64,000 bases of DNA from Methylotetracoccus oryzae (lineage in GTDB: Bacteria > Pseudomonadota > Gammaproteobacteria > Methylococcales > Methylococcaceae): the NCBI RefSeq assembly GCF_006175985.1, contig NZ_SRSH01000010.1, forward strand, positions 62,001 through 126,000, read 5' to 3'. Each line of letters begins with the position of its first letter. Position 1 is the stretch's first letter. Below, piece after piece: positions 45,208 to 54,319 of the stretch. Under the pieces are notes generated by a model that was not told the DNA's origin, ran no database searches, and was given only the letters and a program-made list of their open reading frames with translations. A program made the translations under genes and the position numbers.

Positions 45208-46553
45208 TCGTGGGCGGCGTTGCCGCGGGTACCAAGGCCGCCGCGCGGGCGCGCCGGGTCGATCCTGATCTCGCCATCACCCTGTTTCAGGACGAAGCGT
45301 GCGTTGCCTACAGCGGGTGCGGCCAGCCTTACGTGCTCGGTGGTGCGATAGCCGAGCCGGATGCATTGATCATCCGGCGTCCGGAAGACTTCGCGCGTGA
45401 TCGCATCGACGTGCGCGTTCGTCACCATGTGACCGCGATCGACCCTGTAGGCCATCGCGTTCATGTCCACGATCTTGAAAGCGATCACAGGGAAATAGTG
45501 CCCTACGATCGGCTGATTTTGGCAACAGGTGCCCGCGCGATCGTGCCGGCGGTACCCGGCATCGACCTGGCGGGTGTCACGACTCTGCGCGGCATGGCGG
45601 CAATGCATCGCTTGCTGGCCGAACTGGACAACGCTCGGGGCCAGCGAGCGGTGATCGTCGGTGGTGGCTACGTGGGGCTCGAACTCGTCGAGGCCCTGGC
45701 GATGCGGGGGCTCGAGGTGTGCCTGCTGGAACGCGCTGACTATTTCCCGCCGCGCGTGGATCCGGAAATTGCCCCGATGGTCCGCGGCCTGTTGGATCGG
45801 AAAGGGGTCAGGATCATCACTGGCGAGAGTCTGATTCGCATCAATGGGCGGGGCGATCGCGCGGAGTCAGTCCTCACCTCGGGCGGGAACACCCTGCCGG
45901 CACAACTCGTCGTGCTGGCCCTGGGTGTGCGACCCGCAGTCGAACTGGCGGCCGCGTCGGGCATCCGAATCGGTCCGACCGGGGCCATTGCGGTGGATGA
46001 ACGAATGGCAACCAGTGCGCCGAATGTCTTCGCCGCCGGAGACTGCGCCGAATCGCGGCACCGCCTCACGCAGAACGCGACGTGGCTACCGCTTGGAGAC
46101 AGCGCCAATCTGCAGGGTCGGGTGGCTGGGGAAAATGCGGCGGGCGGCGATGCGCGCTTTCCCGGTGTGTTCGGAACCAGTATCTGCAAGTGTTTCGAGC
46201 TTGCGGTGGGCGCGACGGGGCTCACCGAGGCGGATGCCCGCCTGGCGGGTTTCGATCCGATCACCGCGCGCATTCAGGCGCAAGACGCCGCGCGCTACTA
46301 TCCCGGAGCCAATCCGCTAACGTTGAAGCTGGTTGCCGAAGCGGGATCCGGGCGCCTGCTCGGGGCCCAGGCAGCCGGCACCGGCCGGGTCGACAAACTC
46401 ATCGACATCGCCGCCACGGCATTGCTGGGTAAGCTGACGTGTGACGACCTGCAAAATGCAGATCTCGCCTATGCGCCGCCATTCAGCCCGGTGCTCTCGC
46501 CGATCATCGTGGCCTCCGGACTGCTCGCCAGGAAGACGCGTGATCGGACCTGA
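45195..46553 (+). CDS. CoA-disulfide-reductase-type flavoprotein, candidate CoM-disulfide reductase
   Basis: 452 residues; GTG 45195 overlaps xcbE by 13 bases. Features: FAD motif LVIVGGVAAGTKAAARARR; the single redox cysteine in YSGCGQPYVLGG (the Cys43-type position of CoA-disulfide reductase, normally SxxNCGLPYxIGG); NAD(P) motif AVIVGGGYVGLELVEAL; and VFAAGDCAESRHRLT. The C-terminal dimerisation domain is present. Translationally coupled to the CoM genes, it may reduce CoM disulfide or a CoM-CoA mixed disulfide. Asn is replaced by Gly next to the cysteine, so specificity may differ from CoA. Last gene of the island. Confidence 0.82.
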   Translation: MRLVIVGGVAAGTKAAARARRVDPDLAITLFQDEACVAYSGCGQPYVLGGAIAEPDALIIRRPEDFARDRIDVRVRHHVTAIDPVGHRVHVHDLESDHREIVPYDRLILATGARAIVPAVPGIDLAGVTTLRGMAAMHRLLAELDNARGQRAVIVGGGYVGLELVEALAMRGLEVCLLERADYFPPRVDPEIAPMVRGLLDRKGVRIITGESLIRINGRGDRAESVLTSGGNTLPAQLVVLALGVRPAVELAAASGIRIGPTGAIAVDERMATSAPNVFAAGDCAESRHRLTQNATWLPLGDSANLQGRVAGENAAGGDARFPGVFGTSICKCFELAVGATGLTEADARLAGFDPITARIQAQDAARYYPGANPLTLKLVAEAGSGRLLGAQAAGTGRVDKLIDIAATALLGKLTCDDLQNADLAYAPPFSPVLSPIIVASGLLARKTRDRT

Positions 46554-46675
46554 CATCCGGTCTGGCTGCGACGTCGAGTCGGTGGGGGCCGGGCGGCTGC
46601 CCGAACTGTTCGCTTCGATCGGATCAGCACCACCGGAAAGCCTCTCATCAGGGCCGCGACTCGCTCAGCGGGACT

Positions 46676-48139
46676 TCAGGTTCCACAAAACGTCTTCTGT
46701 ACCACTTCATGGGGCTCGGGGGGCAGGCTGTAGGCCCGAGTCTCGGGACCCTCGTCCCAGGGGCGGCTGAGGACCCGCAACAGCGAGTCGAGCGGATCGA
46801 GGTCGCCGCTCACGGCGGCATTCAGAGCGGCCTCGACCCGGTGGTTACGCGGGATCACGGCGGGATTCGCGCGGCGCATCGCGGCTGCCCGGGCCTGCGG
46901 GTCGCCCGCTTCGCTGGCCAGGCGCGCATGCCAGAACCCGAGCCATGGGCTGAGCGGCGCAGCATCGGCGAGCGGGGCCGCATCCGGCCCGGCCGTGCCC
47001 GCCGCAGCGTCGCAAAGGCTGCGGAAGGTGTTGGTGAAGTCGGCCGCGGTCTCCGACATCGCCAGCAACAGTCCATCGATCAACTCGGGATCCTCGTCCC
47101 GTGCTTCGAAGAGACCGAGCTTGGCCCGGAATCCGGCAAGGTAAGCCTGTTCGAAGCGCGCGGTGTAGCCTTCGATGAGGTCCTGGGCTGCCGCCAGGGC
47201 CTGGTCCGGATCCGGATCCAGTAACGGCAGCAGCGACTCGGCCAGACGGGCGAGGTTCCACTGCGCAACCCGGGGCTGGTTGCCGTAGGCATAGCGTCCG
47301 CGGTGGTCGATCGAACTGTAAACCCTGTTCGGGTGATAGGCATCCATGAAGGCGCAGGGGCCGTAGTCGATGGTCTCGCCGGCGATCGAGGTGTTGTCGG
47401 TGTTCATCACGCCATGAATGAAGCCGACGCCGAGCCAACGCGCGACGAGTTCGGCCTGGCGTCCGATGACCGCCGAGAGAAAGGTTCGGTAGGGCTGCTC
47501 CGTCGCCTTCGCCTCCGGGTAGTGGCGAGCAATCACATAGTCGGCGAGCCGCCGCAGTCCGTCGACGTCCTGGCGCGCATGGAAGTACTCGAAGGTGCCC
47601 ACCCGCACGTGGCTGCGTGCGACCCGCGTCAACACAGCGCCCGGCAGCACGGTCTCGCGCACGACCTGCTCGCCGGTCGCGACCGCGGCCAGAGAACGCG
47701 TCGTCGGGATCCCGAGAGCATACATGGCCTCGCTGAGGATGTACTCCCGCAGCACCGGACCGAGCCAGGCCCGGCCGTCGCCGCCGCGCGAGAAGGGAGT
47801 GCGCCCGGAGCCCTTCAAATGAATGTCGAAGCGCTCGCCGGACGGGGTCAGTATCTCCCCCAACAGAATCGCCCGGCCATCGCCGAGTTGTGGCACGAAA
47901 TGCCCGAACTGATGGCCGGCGTAGGCCATGGCCAAGGGCGCCGCGCCCTCGGGCACGCGGTTGCCCGAGAGGACGGCCAGACCTTCGGGCGAGCGCAGGG
48001 CGTCCCGGTCCAGCCCGAGGCTCTCGGCGAGCGCCTCGTTGAGTTTGACGAGCCGTGGCTGCGCGACCGGAACCGGAGCCAGCCGTTCGAAGAATCGCTC
48101 GGGCAGTTGCGCGTAGGTGTTGTCGAAGGCGAAGGTCAT
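46676..48139 (-). CDS. selO: SelO/YdiU family protein AMPylase
   Basis: 487 residues. SelO is a pseudokinase-fold enzyme that transfers AMP to Ser/Thr/Tyr of redox proteins. Visible features: PLAMAYAGHQFGHFVPQLGDGRAILLGE, DIHLKGSGRTPFSRGGDGRA, GVMNTDNTSIAGETIDYGPCAFMDAYHP (metal-binding DYGP) and the C-terminal VQKTFCGT, where the Cys sits at the position used by Cys or selenocysteine in family members. The protein is about its usual length. Convergent with the last gene of the CoM island. Confidence 0.95.
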   Translation of the reverse strand: MTFAFDNTYAQLPERFFERLAPVPVAQPRLVKLNEALAESLGLDRDALRSPEGLAVLSGNRVPEGAAPLAMAYAGHQFGHFVPQLGDGRAILLGEILTPSGERFDIHLKGSGRTPFSRGGDGRAWLGPVLREYILSEAMYALGIPTTRSLAAVATGEQVVRETVLPGAVLTRVARSHVRVGTFEYFHARQDVDGLRRLADYVIARHYPEAKATEQPYRTFLSAVIGRQAELVARWLGVGFIHGVMNTDNTSIAGETIDYGPCAFMDAYHPNRVYSSIDHRGRYAYGNQPRVAQWNLARLAESLLPLLDPDPDQALAAAQDLIEGYTARFEQAYLAGFRAKLGLFEARDEDPELIDGLLLAMSETAADFTNTFRSLCDAAAGTAGPDAAPLADAAPLSPWLGFWHARLASEAGDPQARAAAMRRANPAVIPRNHRVEAALNAAVSGDLDPLDSLLRVLSRPWDEGPETRAYSLPPEPHEVVQKTFCGT

Positions 48140-48543
48140 GAAGGTTCCTGGGTAACGGGACTATGGATGGAATCAGGGCCAGACCCGCTCGGTTGGTGCA
48201 GCTTCCTGGCTTCCAGGGACCGCTTCTGCCCGCCAATTGCTCGGTGAACGGCACGACGGACGCGTCCGGCCAAACCAGTCGGGGGCGGTCGCGTCGGTCC
48301 CCGGCCCCGGGGACGCCGCGCGCACAGGTCGGCTTTGGCGGCATGGATCAGGCGATAGCCTACCAGTTCATGCCATGCCGGCAGACTGCCGATCAGTGCC
48401 ATGCCCGACGGGACCGCCTCGGGCATGTTCATCGTGATGGTTCGGTTCAACTCCAACGCCGGGGATGGCGCCACACGCAGCTGCATGGCCTGCCCGGATC
48501 GCCATTCGTGCGGTGCGCACGTGGGCAGGCCAGGTCGGTCGTC
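48140..48543. other. Intergenic region, nothing recognised
   Basis: About 400 bases between selO and the SRPBCC gene, all upstream sequence of selO. No recognisable gene or promoter was defined. Confidence 0.4.
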
Positions 48544-49074
48544 TCAATCCTGCTCGGCCGCGGCCTTCAGTTGGGCAAGACCGGCTTCGAAGTCCTTCCC
48601 GCACATCTTGTCCATGCTGTAGAACGTCGTCATCAGCTTGGAGAGGTAGGGCATCGGGCCGAACATCGCCCAGGTCACCTGCGTCGCTGCACCCCGCGCC
48701 TGCAGAGTGAATTCCACCGTGTTGTGGGCTTCGAACGGCTTGATGAAATCCAGTTTGATGACGATCCGGTTCGGCGGCGACGCCTCGATGATCTCCATGC
48801 GGCCGGTGCCGACGTTTTTGTTGCCCTCCCAGGCATAGGCCGCGCCCTTGCCGCTGTCGGTGCCGCTGAAACTGCGCCGCATGCCCGGATCCTTTGCTTC
48901 CCAGGGTGACCAACGGCTCCACGCGCGCAGAACGTTGATCCAAGCAAAGACCTTTTCCGCTGGTGCCTGGATGACGATGCTGCGCTCGATACGGAAGGTG
49001 CCGGGCCGGGTCGCTGCGTAAACGAGCAACGCGGCCACCAACACCGCGATGCCTATCAGTGTGTTCGCCAACAT
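48544..49074 (-). CDS. Membrane-anchored SRPBCC (polyketide cyclase-type) protein
   Basis: 176 residues. An N-terminal hydrophobic helix (LIGIAVLVAALLVYAA) precedes an SRPBCC fold: FRIERSIVIQAPAEKVFAWINVLRAWSRWSPWEAKDP, GTGRMEIIEASPPNRIVIKLDF and TQVTWAMFGPMPYLSKLMTTFYSMDKMCGKDFEAGLAQLK. This is the Polyketide_cyc2-type plan with a hydrophobic ligand cavity. No catalytic residues can be assigned. It is 12 bases downstream of the VOC gene, a common pairing. Confidence 0.85.
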   Translation of the reverse strand: MLANTLIGIAVLVAALLVYAATRPGTFRIERSIVIQAPAEKVFAWINVLRAWSRWSPWEAKDPGMRRSFSGTDSGKGAAYAWEGNKNVGTGRMEIIEASPPNRIVIKLDFIKPFEAHNTVEFTLQARGAATQVTWAMFGPMPYLSKLMTTFYSMDKMCGKDFEAGLAQLKAAAEQD

Positions 49075-49086
49075 AAGTACCCCTCG

Positions 49087-49500
49087 CTATTCGACGATGA
49101 TCATCCACGAGACCCCGAAGCGATCGGCGACCATGCCGAAGCGCGGCGAAAAAAACGTTTTGCCCAGCGGCATCTCCACATGCCCGCCTTCGCCCAGTAC
49201 CGCGAACAGACGGTCAGCCTCGGCCTCGTCGGACGCGTTGAGCACCAGCGAAAAGCCCTGAAAGTCCGGTTGCTGTGCGCATCGGCCGTCAGAGGCCATC
49301 AGTGTAGTGTCGCCGATGCGGAGGCTGGCATGCATGACCTTATTTTCCCATCCGGGCGGCATCTGGCAGTCGGCTGTTGGCGGGTCCGGGTTTTCGCTGA
49401 AACGCATCAGCGCTTCCACTTTGGCTCCCAACGCTTCGCGGTAGAAGGCGAGCGCTTCGTCGCAGCGGCCATCGAAGAACAGATAGGTTCTGACATACAT
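49087..49500 (-). CDS. VOC-family protein (PhnB/glyoxalase-like)
   Basis: 137 residues from ATG 49500 with GAGGAAAG upstream. The PhnB-type VOC plan is clear: YLFFDGRCDEALAFYREALGAKVEALMRF, VMHASLRIGDTTLMASDG, GFSLVLNASDEAEADRLFAVL and a C-terminal GKTFFSPRFGMVADRFGVSWMI. Such proteins often lack a proven enzyme activity. It precedes the SRPBCC gene in a two-gene operon. Confidence 0.9.
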   Translation of the reverse strand: MYVRTYLFFDGRCDEALAFYREALGAKVEALMRFSENPDPPTADCQMPPGWENKVMHASLRIGDTTLMASDGRCAQQPDFQGFSLVLNASDEAEADRLFAVLGEGGHVEMPLGKTFFSPRFGMVADRFGVSWMIIVE

Positions 49501-50316
49501 GGGCTTTCCTCGCGGTTGGGTACGGTTGGTCATGACCGGCCGGCATTTGCCAGCGCGGCGGATTGGCGGCGCAGGCGCGGTTCCTGCCATCGCAAGTTGG
49601 CGGTCTGTTTCGGTGTAACCATTCACCCCCCCTTTGCTGGGAAGTGGGAGCGGGCGGGGAGGTGTGAACCGTTACAGTTCCGGCAGGCACGGACATTTCA
49701 CGGGGGCCTTCGTTGCGTTATTTAGCGGTCGATCGCCGGGCCGTCGCTGGTACGGAGCTTATCCGACATCTCTGTCGATCCGGGAGAACAGAATGCCTGA
49801 ACCCATGCCGAATTTGTGCTCGCCGCACACTGCAGGCGTTGCCAAAGCCGTCTGCTCGGCCGACATCATGTACTGGTGCTCAGCGTAACCGAGGCCGCCG
49901 CGCAGCGCTGCAGCCCGACACCGAGCCTGGAAAAGACCGCCCGAGCGGGAGCAAAGGGGCTGCCGGCTGTCTAACGACCAGCGGAGGCAGCATCGGATCG
50001 ATCTTGGTCGCCGGCGCTGGCCGGTAAGCCGGGAGCCCCTTGCGATGATGCGCGTAGCTGACCAGCGCGTCCCGATGTCGCCGCGGGGCGGCATCCGACA
50101 CACCAGCGAATCGAGCGCGGCCGCCATCCCTGTGGCATGGCACCGGCGCGCTCGGGGAGGCGCCAGGCGGCAAAAATGTTGCCCGGTCGCACGCATTGGT
50201 ATGGAATTTCGCAGGCCCTGGTCGAGAACGAGGATGTGCTGAGAATGTGGCGAAGCGCTACCGTTATCGCGGGACCGACGAATGAACCGGGGCCAGCCCT
50301 TCGATCATGCCGGGAC
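49501..50316. other. Intergenic region before the rsb-like cluster
   Basis: About 815 bases. No recognised gene; open frames on both strands lack family features. It contains the divergent promoter area for the VOC operon and the RsbT-like gene. Confidence 0.4.
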
Positions 50317-50724
50317 ATGCCTGTGGCCGATGAAGTTCGTGTCGCGATTGCATCGGACGACGATGTCCTGACAGCCCGTCAGCAGGCGCGGACGCTGGCC
50401 GTTGCTCTGGGCTTCTGGTCCGTCGAACAGACCTTCATCGCGATCGCCGTGTCGGAACTGGCGCTGAACATACTTCAGTATGCCGGCCGCGGCGACATCG
50501 TGCTTTCCGAGGGAGAGCAGCGGGGTGCTCGCGGCATCATCATCGAGGCGCGCGATGAAGGACCGGGAATCGCCGATACCACGTTGGCCCTGCGCGAAGG
50601 CTATTCGACGAGCGGTCGAGCCGGTCTGGGCTTGTCGGGCGCCAAGCGCCTGATGGATGAATTCGAGCTTCGGTCGGAACGCGGCAAGGGCACCACGGTG
50701 ACGATGAAGAAATGGGTGAGGTGA
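50317..50724 (+). CDS. RsbT-type serine kinase (phosphatase activator)
   Basis: 135 residues from ATG 50317. The GHKL ATPase motifs are AVSELALNILQYAGRGDI (N box), EARDEGPGI (G1), TSGRAGLGLSGAKRLMDEFELRSERGKGTTVTMKKW (G2 and a tail nearly identical to RsbT). RsbT proteins phosphorylate RsbS/RsbR-type partners and, when freed, activate the RsbU phosphatase. Consistent with this, the next gene is an RsbU-type phosphatase 168 bases downstream. No STAS-domain partner gene is seen in the window. Confidence 0.88.
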   Translation: MPVADEVRVAIASDDDVLTARQQARTLAVALGFWSVEQTFIAIAVSELALNILQYAGRGDIVLSEGEQRGARGIIIEARDEGPGIADTTLALREGYSTSGRAGLGLSGAKRLMDEFELRSERGKGTTVTMKKWVR

Positions 50725-50892
50725 AGCCGGATGTCACCTCGCGCGCTCCCGGAGGTTGACCCGCGCCCCGGCGTGGGCAGCCTTTCCCACCCGCCGGGAT
50801 GACGGGGCCGCAGTGCCGCGAAGGTCAGCCGGATTTCAGCACCGGCACGGGGCCAATGCCACGCTCTGACTGAGGTAACTCGGGAGGCGAGC

Positions 50893-53310
50893 ATGACTGA
50901 CGACAGTCCGTGGGTTTCGACTGAACTGAGGCCCCGCTACCGAGCGGCCGTAGCAGACTACCTGTCGGGCGCGTCGGATGAAGCCCGGCTGCGGAGTTAC
51001 GAGCTCGGCTGCCAGGCCGTCGTCGAGAAAGTGACGGCGCCGACCCTGGCGGCGGTGCATCAGCAAGTGGTGCATGAACTCTGCCGCGAGCCCGCCGCAT
51101 CCCGGCTTTCAGACGAGACACCGCCCACGCTTGACCATTGCCTCCAACAGACCTCGATCCTGTTGGAGACCATTCTGTGCGGTTACGAAGAAGCGCTGAA
51201 GATTCGCAATGCCGCCTACGAAAGCGTCCTGGAGGACCACCGTGCGCTGTTGGAGGCGGATCGTGAAAAGGACCGTACGATTGCCGAGTTCCAGCGTGAC
51301 AAGGTCGAAGTGCATCGGATGCGTGCCGAGTCGGAGCAGCAATCCGCACGACAGACCGCCGAACTCACTGCAGCGCGCGCACGACTGCAAGCAGAGATCA
51401 CGGAGCGACAGCTGACCGAGGTGGCCTTGCGCGAGAGTGAGGCGAGATTCCGCATCCTCTTCGAACGGGCGGGCCTTGGTATCGCGCTGCTCGACAAGCT
51501 TGGGCGCATCCGGGAAAGCAATCCCGCCCTGCAGCAGATGCTGGGGTACGACAGCGACGAACTGCACGGCAAGACCGTGTTCGATCTGACGGCGCCGGAC
51601 GACATGGAAATCACCCGCCGCTGGTTCCAGGAACTGGTGGAAGGGCAGCGCAGCGAATACCGACTGGAGAAGCGATTCATCCAGAAAGCGGGGACCGCGG
51701 TCTGGGTGCGCAAGACCGTATCGGGTGTCTACGCACCCGCCGGCGAACTGCAGTTCGCGATCGGCCTGATCGAAAACGTGACCGAGCGCAAACTGGCCGA
51801 AAGAAATCTGTCGGAGAGCGAAGCCCGCTTCCGGCAGGTGGCCGAGATGACCGGCGAGTGGATCTGGGAGCAGGACGCGGAAGGGCGTTACCTCTACTCC
51901 AGCGCCGCGGTGCAGTCCATTCTGGGCTATAGCGCCGGCGAGGTTCTCGGGAAGTTCTATTACGACCTGTTCACCGAGGCGGATCGCCACCGCGTCGCGC
52001 CGGCCTTGTCATCCCTGCTTGCCAGCAAAGAGACCTTCCATCGGATCGTCAACCGCTATCAGCACCAGCAGGGACACGAGGTATTCACGGAGTCGACCGG
52101 GGCGCCGATCCTCGATGCCGAAGGCAATCTGGTGAAGTGGCGGGGGGTGGATCGTGACGTCACCGAACGCAAGCGGTTCGAAGATGCGTTGCGGTTGCGC
52201 GATCGGGCCATGGAGGCATCGAGTGTCGGCATCATCATCACCGACCCCCACCAGCGCGGCAACCCCATCATCTACGCGAACCCTGCCTTCATCGCGATGA
52301 CGGGTCACGCGCGGGATGAGGTGATGGGGCGGAATCCGGGGTTCCTGCAGGGACCGGACACCGATCCCCAGGCGATCGAGCAGATGCGTCAGGCGCTGCG
52401 CGACGGGAGCGACTGTCACCTGACGCTGAAGAACTATCGCAAGGACGGCAGCGAGTTCTGGAACGAGTTGTTGATCTCGCCGGTCCGGGACGATCAGGGC
52501 AGGCTGACGCATTTCATCGGGACGCAGACCGACGTCACTGCGCTGCGGAGGCTGGAGGAGGAACGTCACGAGATGGAAATCGCCAAGCAGATCCAGTTGT
52601 CGTTGCTGCCCACCGCGCCCTTGTCCGGAAACGGGGTTATAGCAGCGGGGATGTGCCTGCCGGCGACCCATGTCGGCGGCGACTATTTCGACTACTTCAG
52701 TTCCGGCACAGCGGTCGATGTCGTGATCGCCGACGTGTCCGGGCACTCCGTGGCCGCGGCGATGATCATGGCGGAAGCGCGCACGACGCTGAAGCTGGAA
52801 ACCCACCGGATGATGCGCGATATGACCGGACCAGCGCGGAGTGCGGCTGCCATCCTGTCCCATCTGAACGAACTGCTGTTCGCCGATCTGAACCGTTCGG
52901 ATCGCTTCATCACGATGTTCTACGCCCAGTACGACTCGGCCACGCGCGAGTTGACCTACGCCAATGCCGGGCATAACTGTCCGTTGCTGTTGCGGCAGGG
53001 GAGCCGTGTCTGCACCGAACTCGATGCCGAGGGACTGATACTGGGAGTCCAGGAAAACCCGAATTTCGAGGAGCGCCGGCTCCGCCTGCAGTCGGGCGAT
53101 ACCCTGCTGTTCTACACGGATGGCATCACCGAGGCGCAGAGCAAGGGGGGAGAATTCTTCGGCACCGACCGCCTGCGCGCCGTTTTTGCGGAACAGACGG
53201 AAGCCGCGCCCCAGGACATCATCGATGCGGTCATCGCCCGTCTCCAGTCCTTCTGTGAGAGCAGGGCTTTCTCGGACGACGTGTCGATGGTGGTGCTGAA
53301 GCTGACCTGA
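50893..53310 (+). CDS. RsbU-like PP2C phosphatase with three PAS domains, one LOV-like without its cysteine
   Basis: 805 residues. The first ~85 resemble the RsbU N-terminal (RsbT-binding) domain. A long coiled coil follows (about 110-175), then PAS domains at about 180-295, 305-425 and 430-550. The third has GRNPGFLQGPDTD, a LOV signature in which the photoactive Cys of GRNCRFLQ is Pro482. The PP2C/SpoIIE domain (about 590-805) has VGGDYFDYF, ADVSGHSVAAAM, YTDGITEAQ and FSDDVSMVVL, the Asp residues that bind Mn/Mg. It should dephosphorylate an anti-anti-sigma protein, none of which is visible nearby. Confidence 0.9.
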   Translation: MTDDSPWVSTELRPRYRAAVADYLSGASDEARLRSYELGCQAVVEKVTAPTLAAVHQQVVHELCREPAASRLSDETPPTLDHCLQQTSILLETILCGYEEALKIRNAAYESVLEDHRALLEADREKDRTIAEFQRDKVEVHRMRAESEQQSARQTAELTAARARLQAEITERQLTEVALRESEARFRILFERAGLGIALLDKLGRIRESNPALQQMLGYDSDELHGKTVFDLTAPDDMEITRRWFQELVEGQRSEYRLEKRFIQKAGTAVWVRKTVSGVYAPAGELQFAIGLIENVTERKLAERNLSESEARFRQVAEMTGEWIWEQDAEGRYLYSSAAVQSILGYSAGEVLGKFYYDLFTEADRHRVAPALSSLLASKETFHRIVNRYQHQQGHEVFTESTGAPILDAEGNLVKWRGVDRDVTERKRFEDALRLRDRAMEASSVGIIITDPHQRGNPIIYANPAFIAMTGHARDEVMGRNPGFLQGPDTDPQAIEQMRQALRDGSDCHLTLKNYRKDGSEFWNELLISPVRDDQGRLTHFIGTQTDVTALRRLEEERHEMEIAKQIQLSLLPTAPLSGNGVIAAGMCLPATHVGGDYFDYFSSGTAVDVVIADVSGHSVAAAMIMAEARTTLKLETHRMMRDMTGPARSAAAILSHLNELLFADLNRSDRFITMFYAQYDSATRELTYANAGHNCPLLLRQGSRVCTELDAEGLILGVQENPNFEERRLRLQSGDTLLFYTDGITEAQSKGGEFFGTDRLRAVFAEQTEAAPQDIIDAVIARLQSFCESRAFSDDVSMVVLKLT

Positions 53311-53345
53311 GTGGCCGGGGGCCGGCCGCGAAAACCGCGGGTATC

Positions 53346-53369
53346 GTGGGGAATCTATCGGCTCCCCAC
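53346..53369. other. Inverted repeat between the phosphatase and pmoC genes
   Basis: GTGGGGA / TCCCCAC with a ten-base loop, 36 bases after the phosphatase stop and 36 before the pmoC start. No U-run follows. It may be an attenuator or an mRNA-processing hairpin. Confidence 0.35.
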
Positions 53370-53404
53370 CGGGTCCAACGGGTGAATCACACAGCAGGTG
53401 CAAC

Positions 53405-54319
53405 GTGAGCACATCAGACGAATTGCTCCGGGAGCCGATGCCTGTTCCGGTCGTCGAAGCCGGTGCGGAGCATGGCCAGCATGGGGAAATCGAGCCAGCG
53501 CCCCTGTTTCGGCGCCTGCATGTCGTGTGGGTGCTGGCGGGTTACAGCGCGGTCTATCTGGTGGTGCGCGCCTATGAAGGCCGCTATGGCTGGTCGGCCG
53601 GGCTGGACGCCTTCGCTCCCGAGTTCGAGACCTACTGGATGAACTTCATGTACATCAACCTAGTGCTCGAAGTCACAGTGGGCGCCTTGCTGTGCGGATG
53701 GCTGTGGCGGACCCGGGATCGCAACCTGGAGTTGTACTGGGCGCGGTTCATCGCGACCGAGACGCAGCTGGCGCGGCGCGGAGGCAGCGGCCTCAGGGCA
53801 TTGCTGTGGAAAAGTCGTGATGCGGCCCTAGTGACCTTGGCGCCGCGCGAGGAACTGCGCCGCAACCTGACACATCTGCTGTGGCTGATGGCCTACGCCT
53901 GGGCCATCTACTGGGGGAACAGCTTTTTCACCGAACAGGACGGCACCTGGCACCAGACAGTCGTGCGCGACACGGACTTCACACCCAGCCATATCGTGGT
54001 GTTCTATTTGAGCTATCCGATCTACATCATCACCGGATTTGGCGCTTTCCTGTATGCGCGGACGCGCCTGCCCTATTTTGCCAAGGGCCTATCCGTGCCC
54101 TACCTGCTGGCGGTCATCGGGCCATTCACGATCCTGCCCAACGTGGGGCTGAATGAATGGGGCCACACCTTCTGGTTCATGGAGGAAGTCTTCGTAGCGC
54201 CACTGCACTACGGCTTCGTGGTGTTCGGCTGGTTCGCGCTCGCCATTTGCGGTGTACTGTCCCAGGTTTTTTCCAGCATCGCGTATCTGATCAAGGCCGA
54301 TCTGTGCCCGGATCTCTGA
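53405..54319 (+). CDS. pmoC: Orphan PmoC/AmoC-family copper membrane monooxygenase subunit
   Basis: 304 residues, GTG 53405. PmoC is the C subunit of particulate methane/ammonia monooxygenase. Strong family segments are TYWMNFMYINLVLEV, FTEQDGTWHQTVVRDTDFTPSHIVVFYLSYPIYIITG, RLPYFAKGLSVPYLLAVIGPFTILPNVGLNEWGHTFWFMEEVFVAPLHYGFVVFGWFAL. The copper-site ligands are kept: D179, H183 and H196, equivalent to D156, H160 and H173 of Methylococcus PmoC. Five to six membrane helices are evident. It has a ~35-residue hydrophilic N-terminal extension. No pmoA or pmoB is present in this window; the neighbours are Rsb-type regulators. Confidence 0.92.
   Translation: MSTSDELLREPMPVPVVEAGAEHGQHGEIEPAPLFRRLHVVWVLAGYSAVYLVVRAYEGRYGWSAGLDAFAPEFETYWMNFMYINLVLEVTVGALLCGWLWRTRDRNLELYWARFIATETQLARRGGSGLRALLWKSRDAALVTLAPREELRRNLTHLLWLMAYAWAIYWGNSFFTEQDGTWHQTVVRDTDFTPSHIVVFYLSYPIYIITGFGAFLYARTRLPYFAKGLSVPYLLAVIGPFTILPNVGLNEWGHTFWFMEEVFVAPLHYGFVVFGWFALAICGVLSQVFSSIAYLIKADLCPDL

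Noticed and set aside
53312..53326. TGGCCGGGGGCCGGC as a sigma-54 promoter for pmoC
   Set aside because: Spacing fits GG-N10-GC but neither box matches the consensus and the tract is simple GC-rich sequence.
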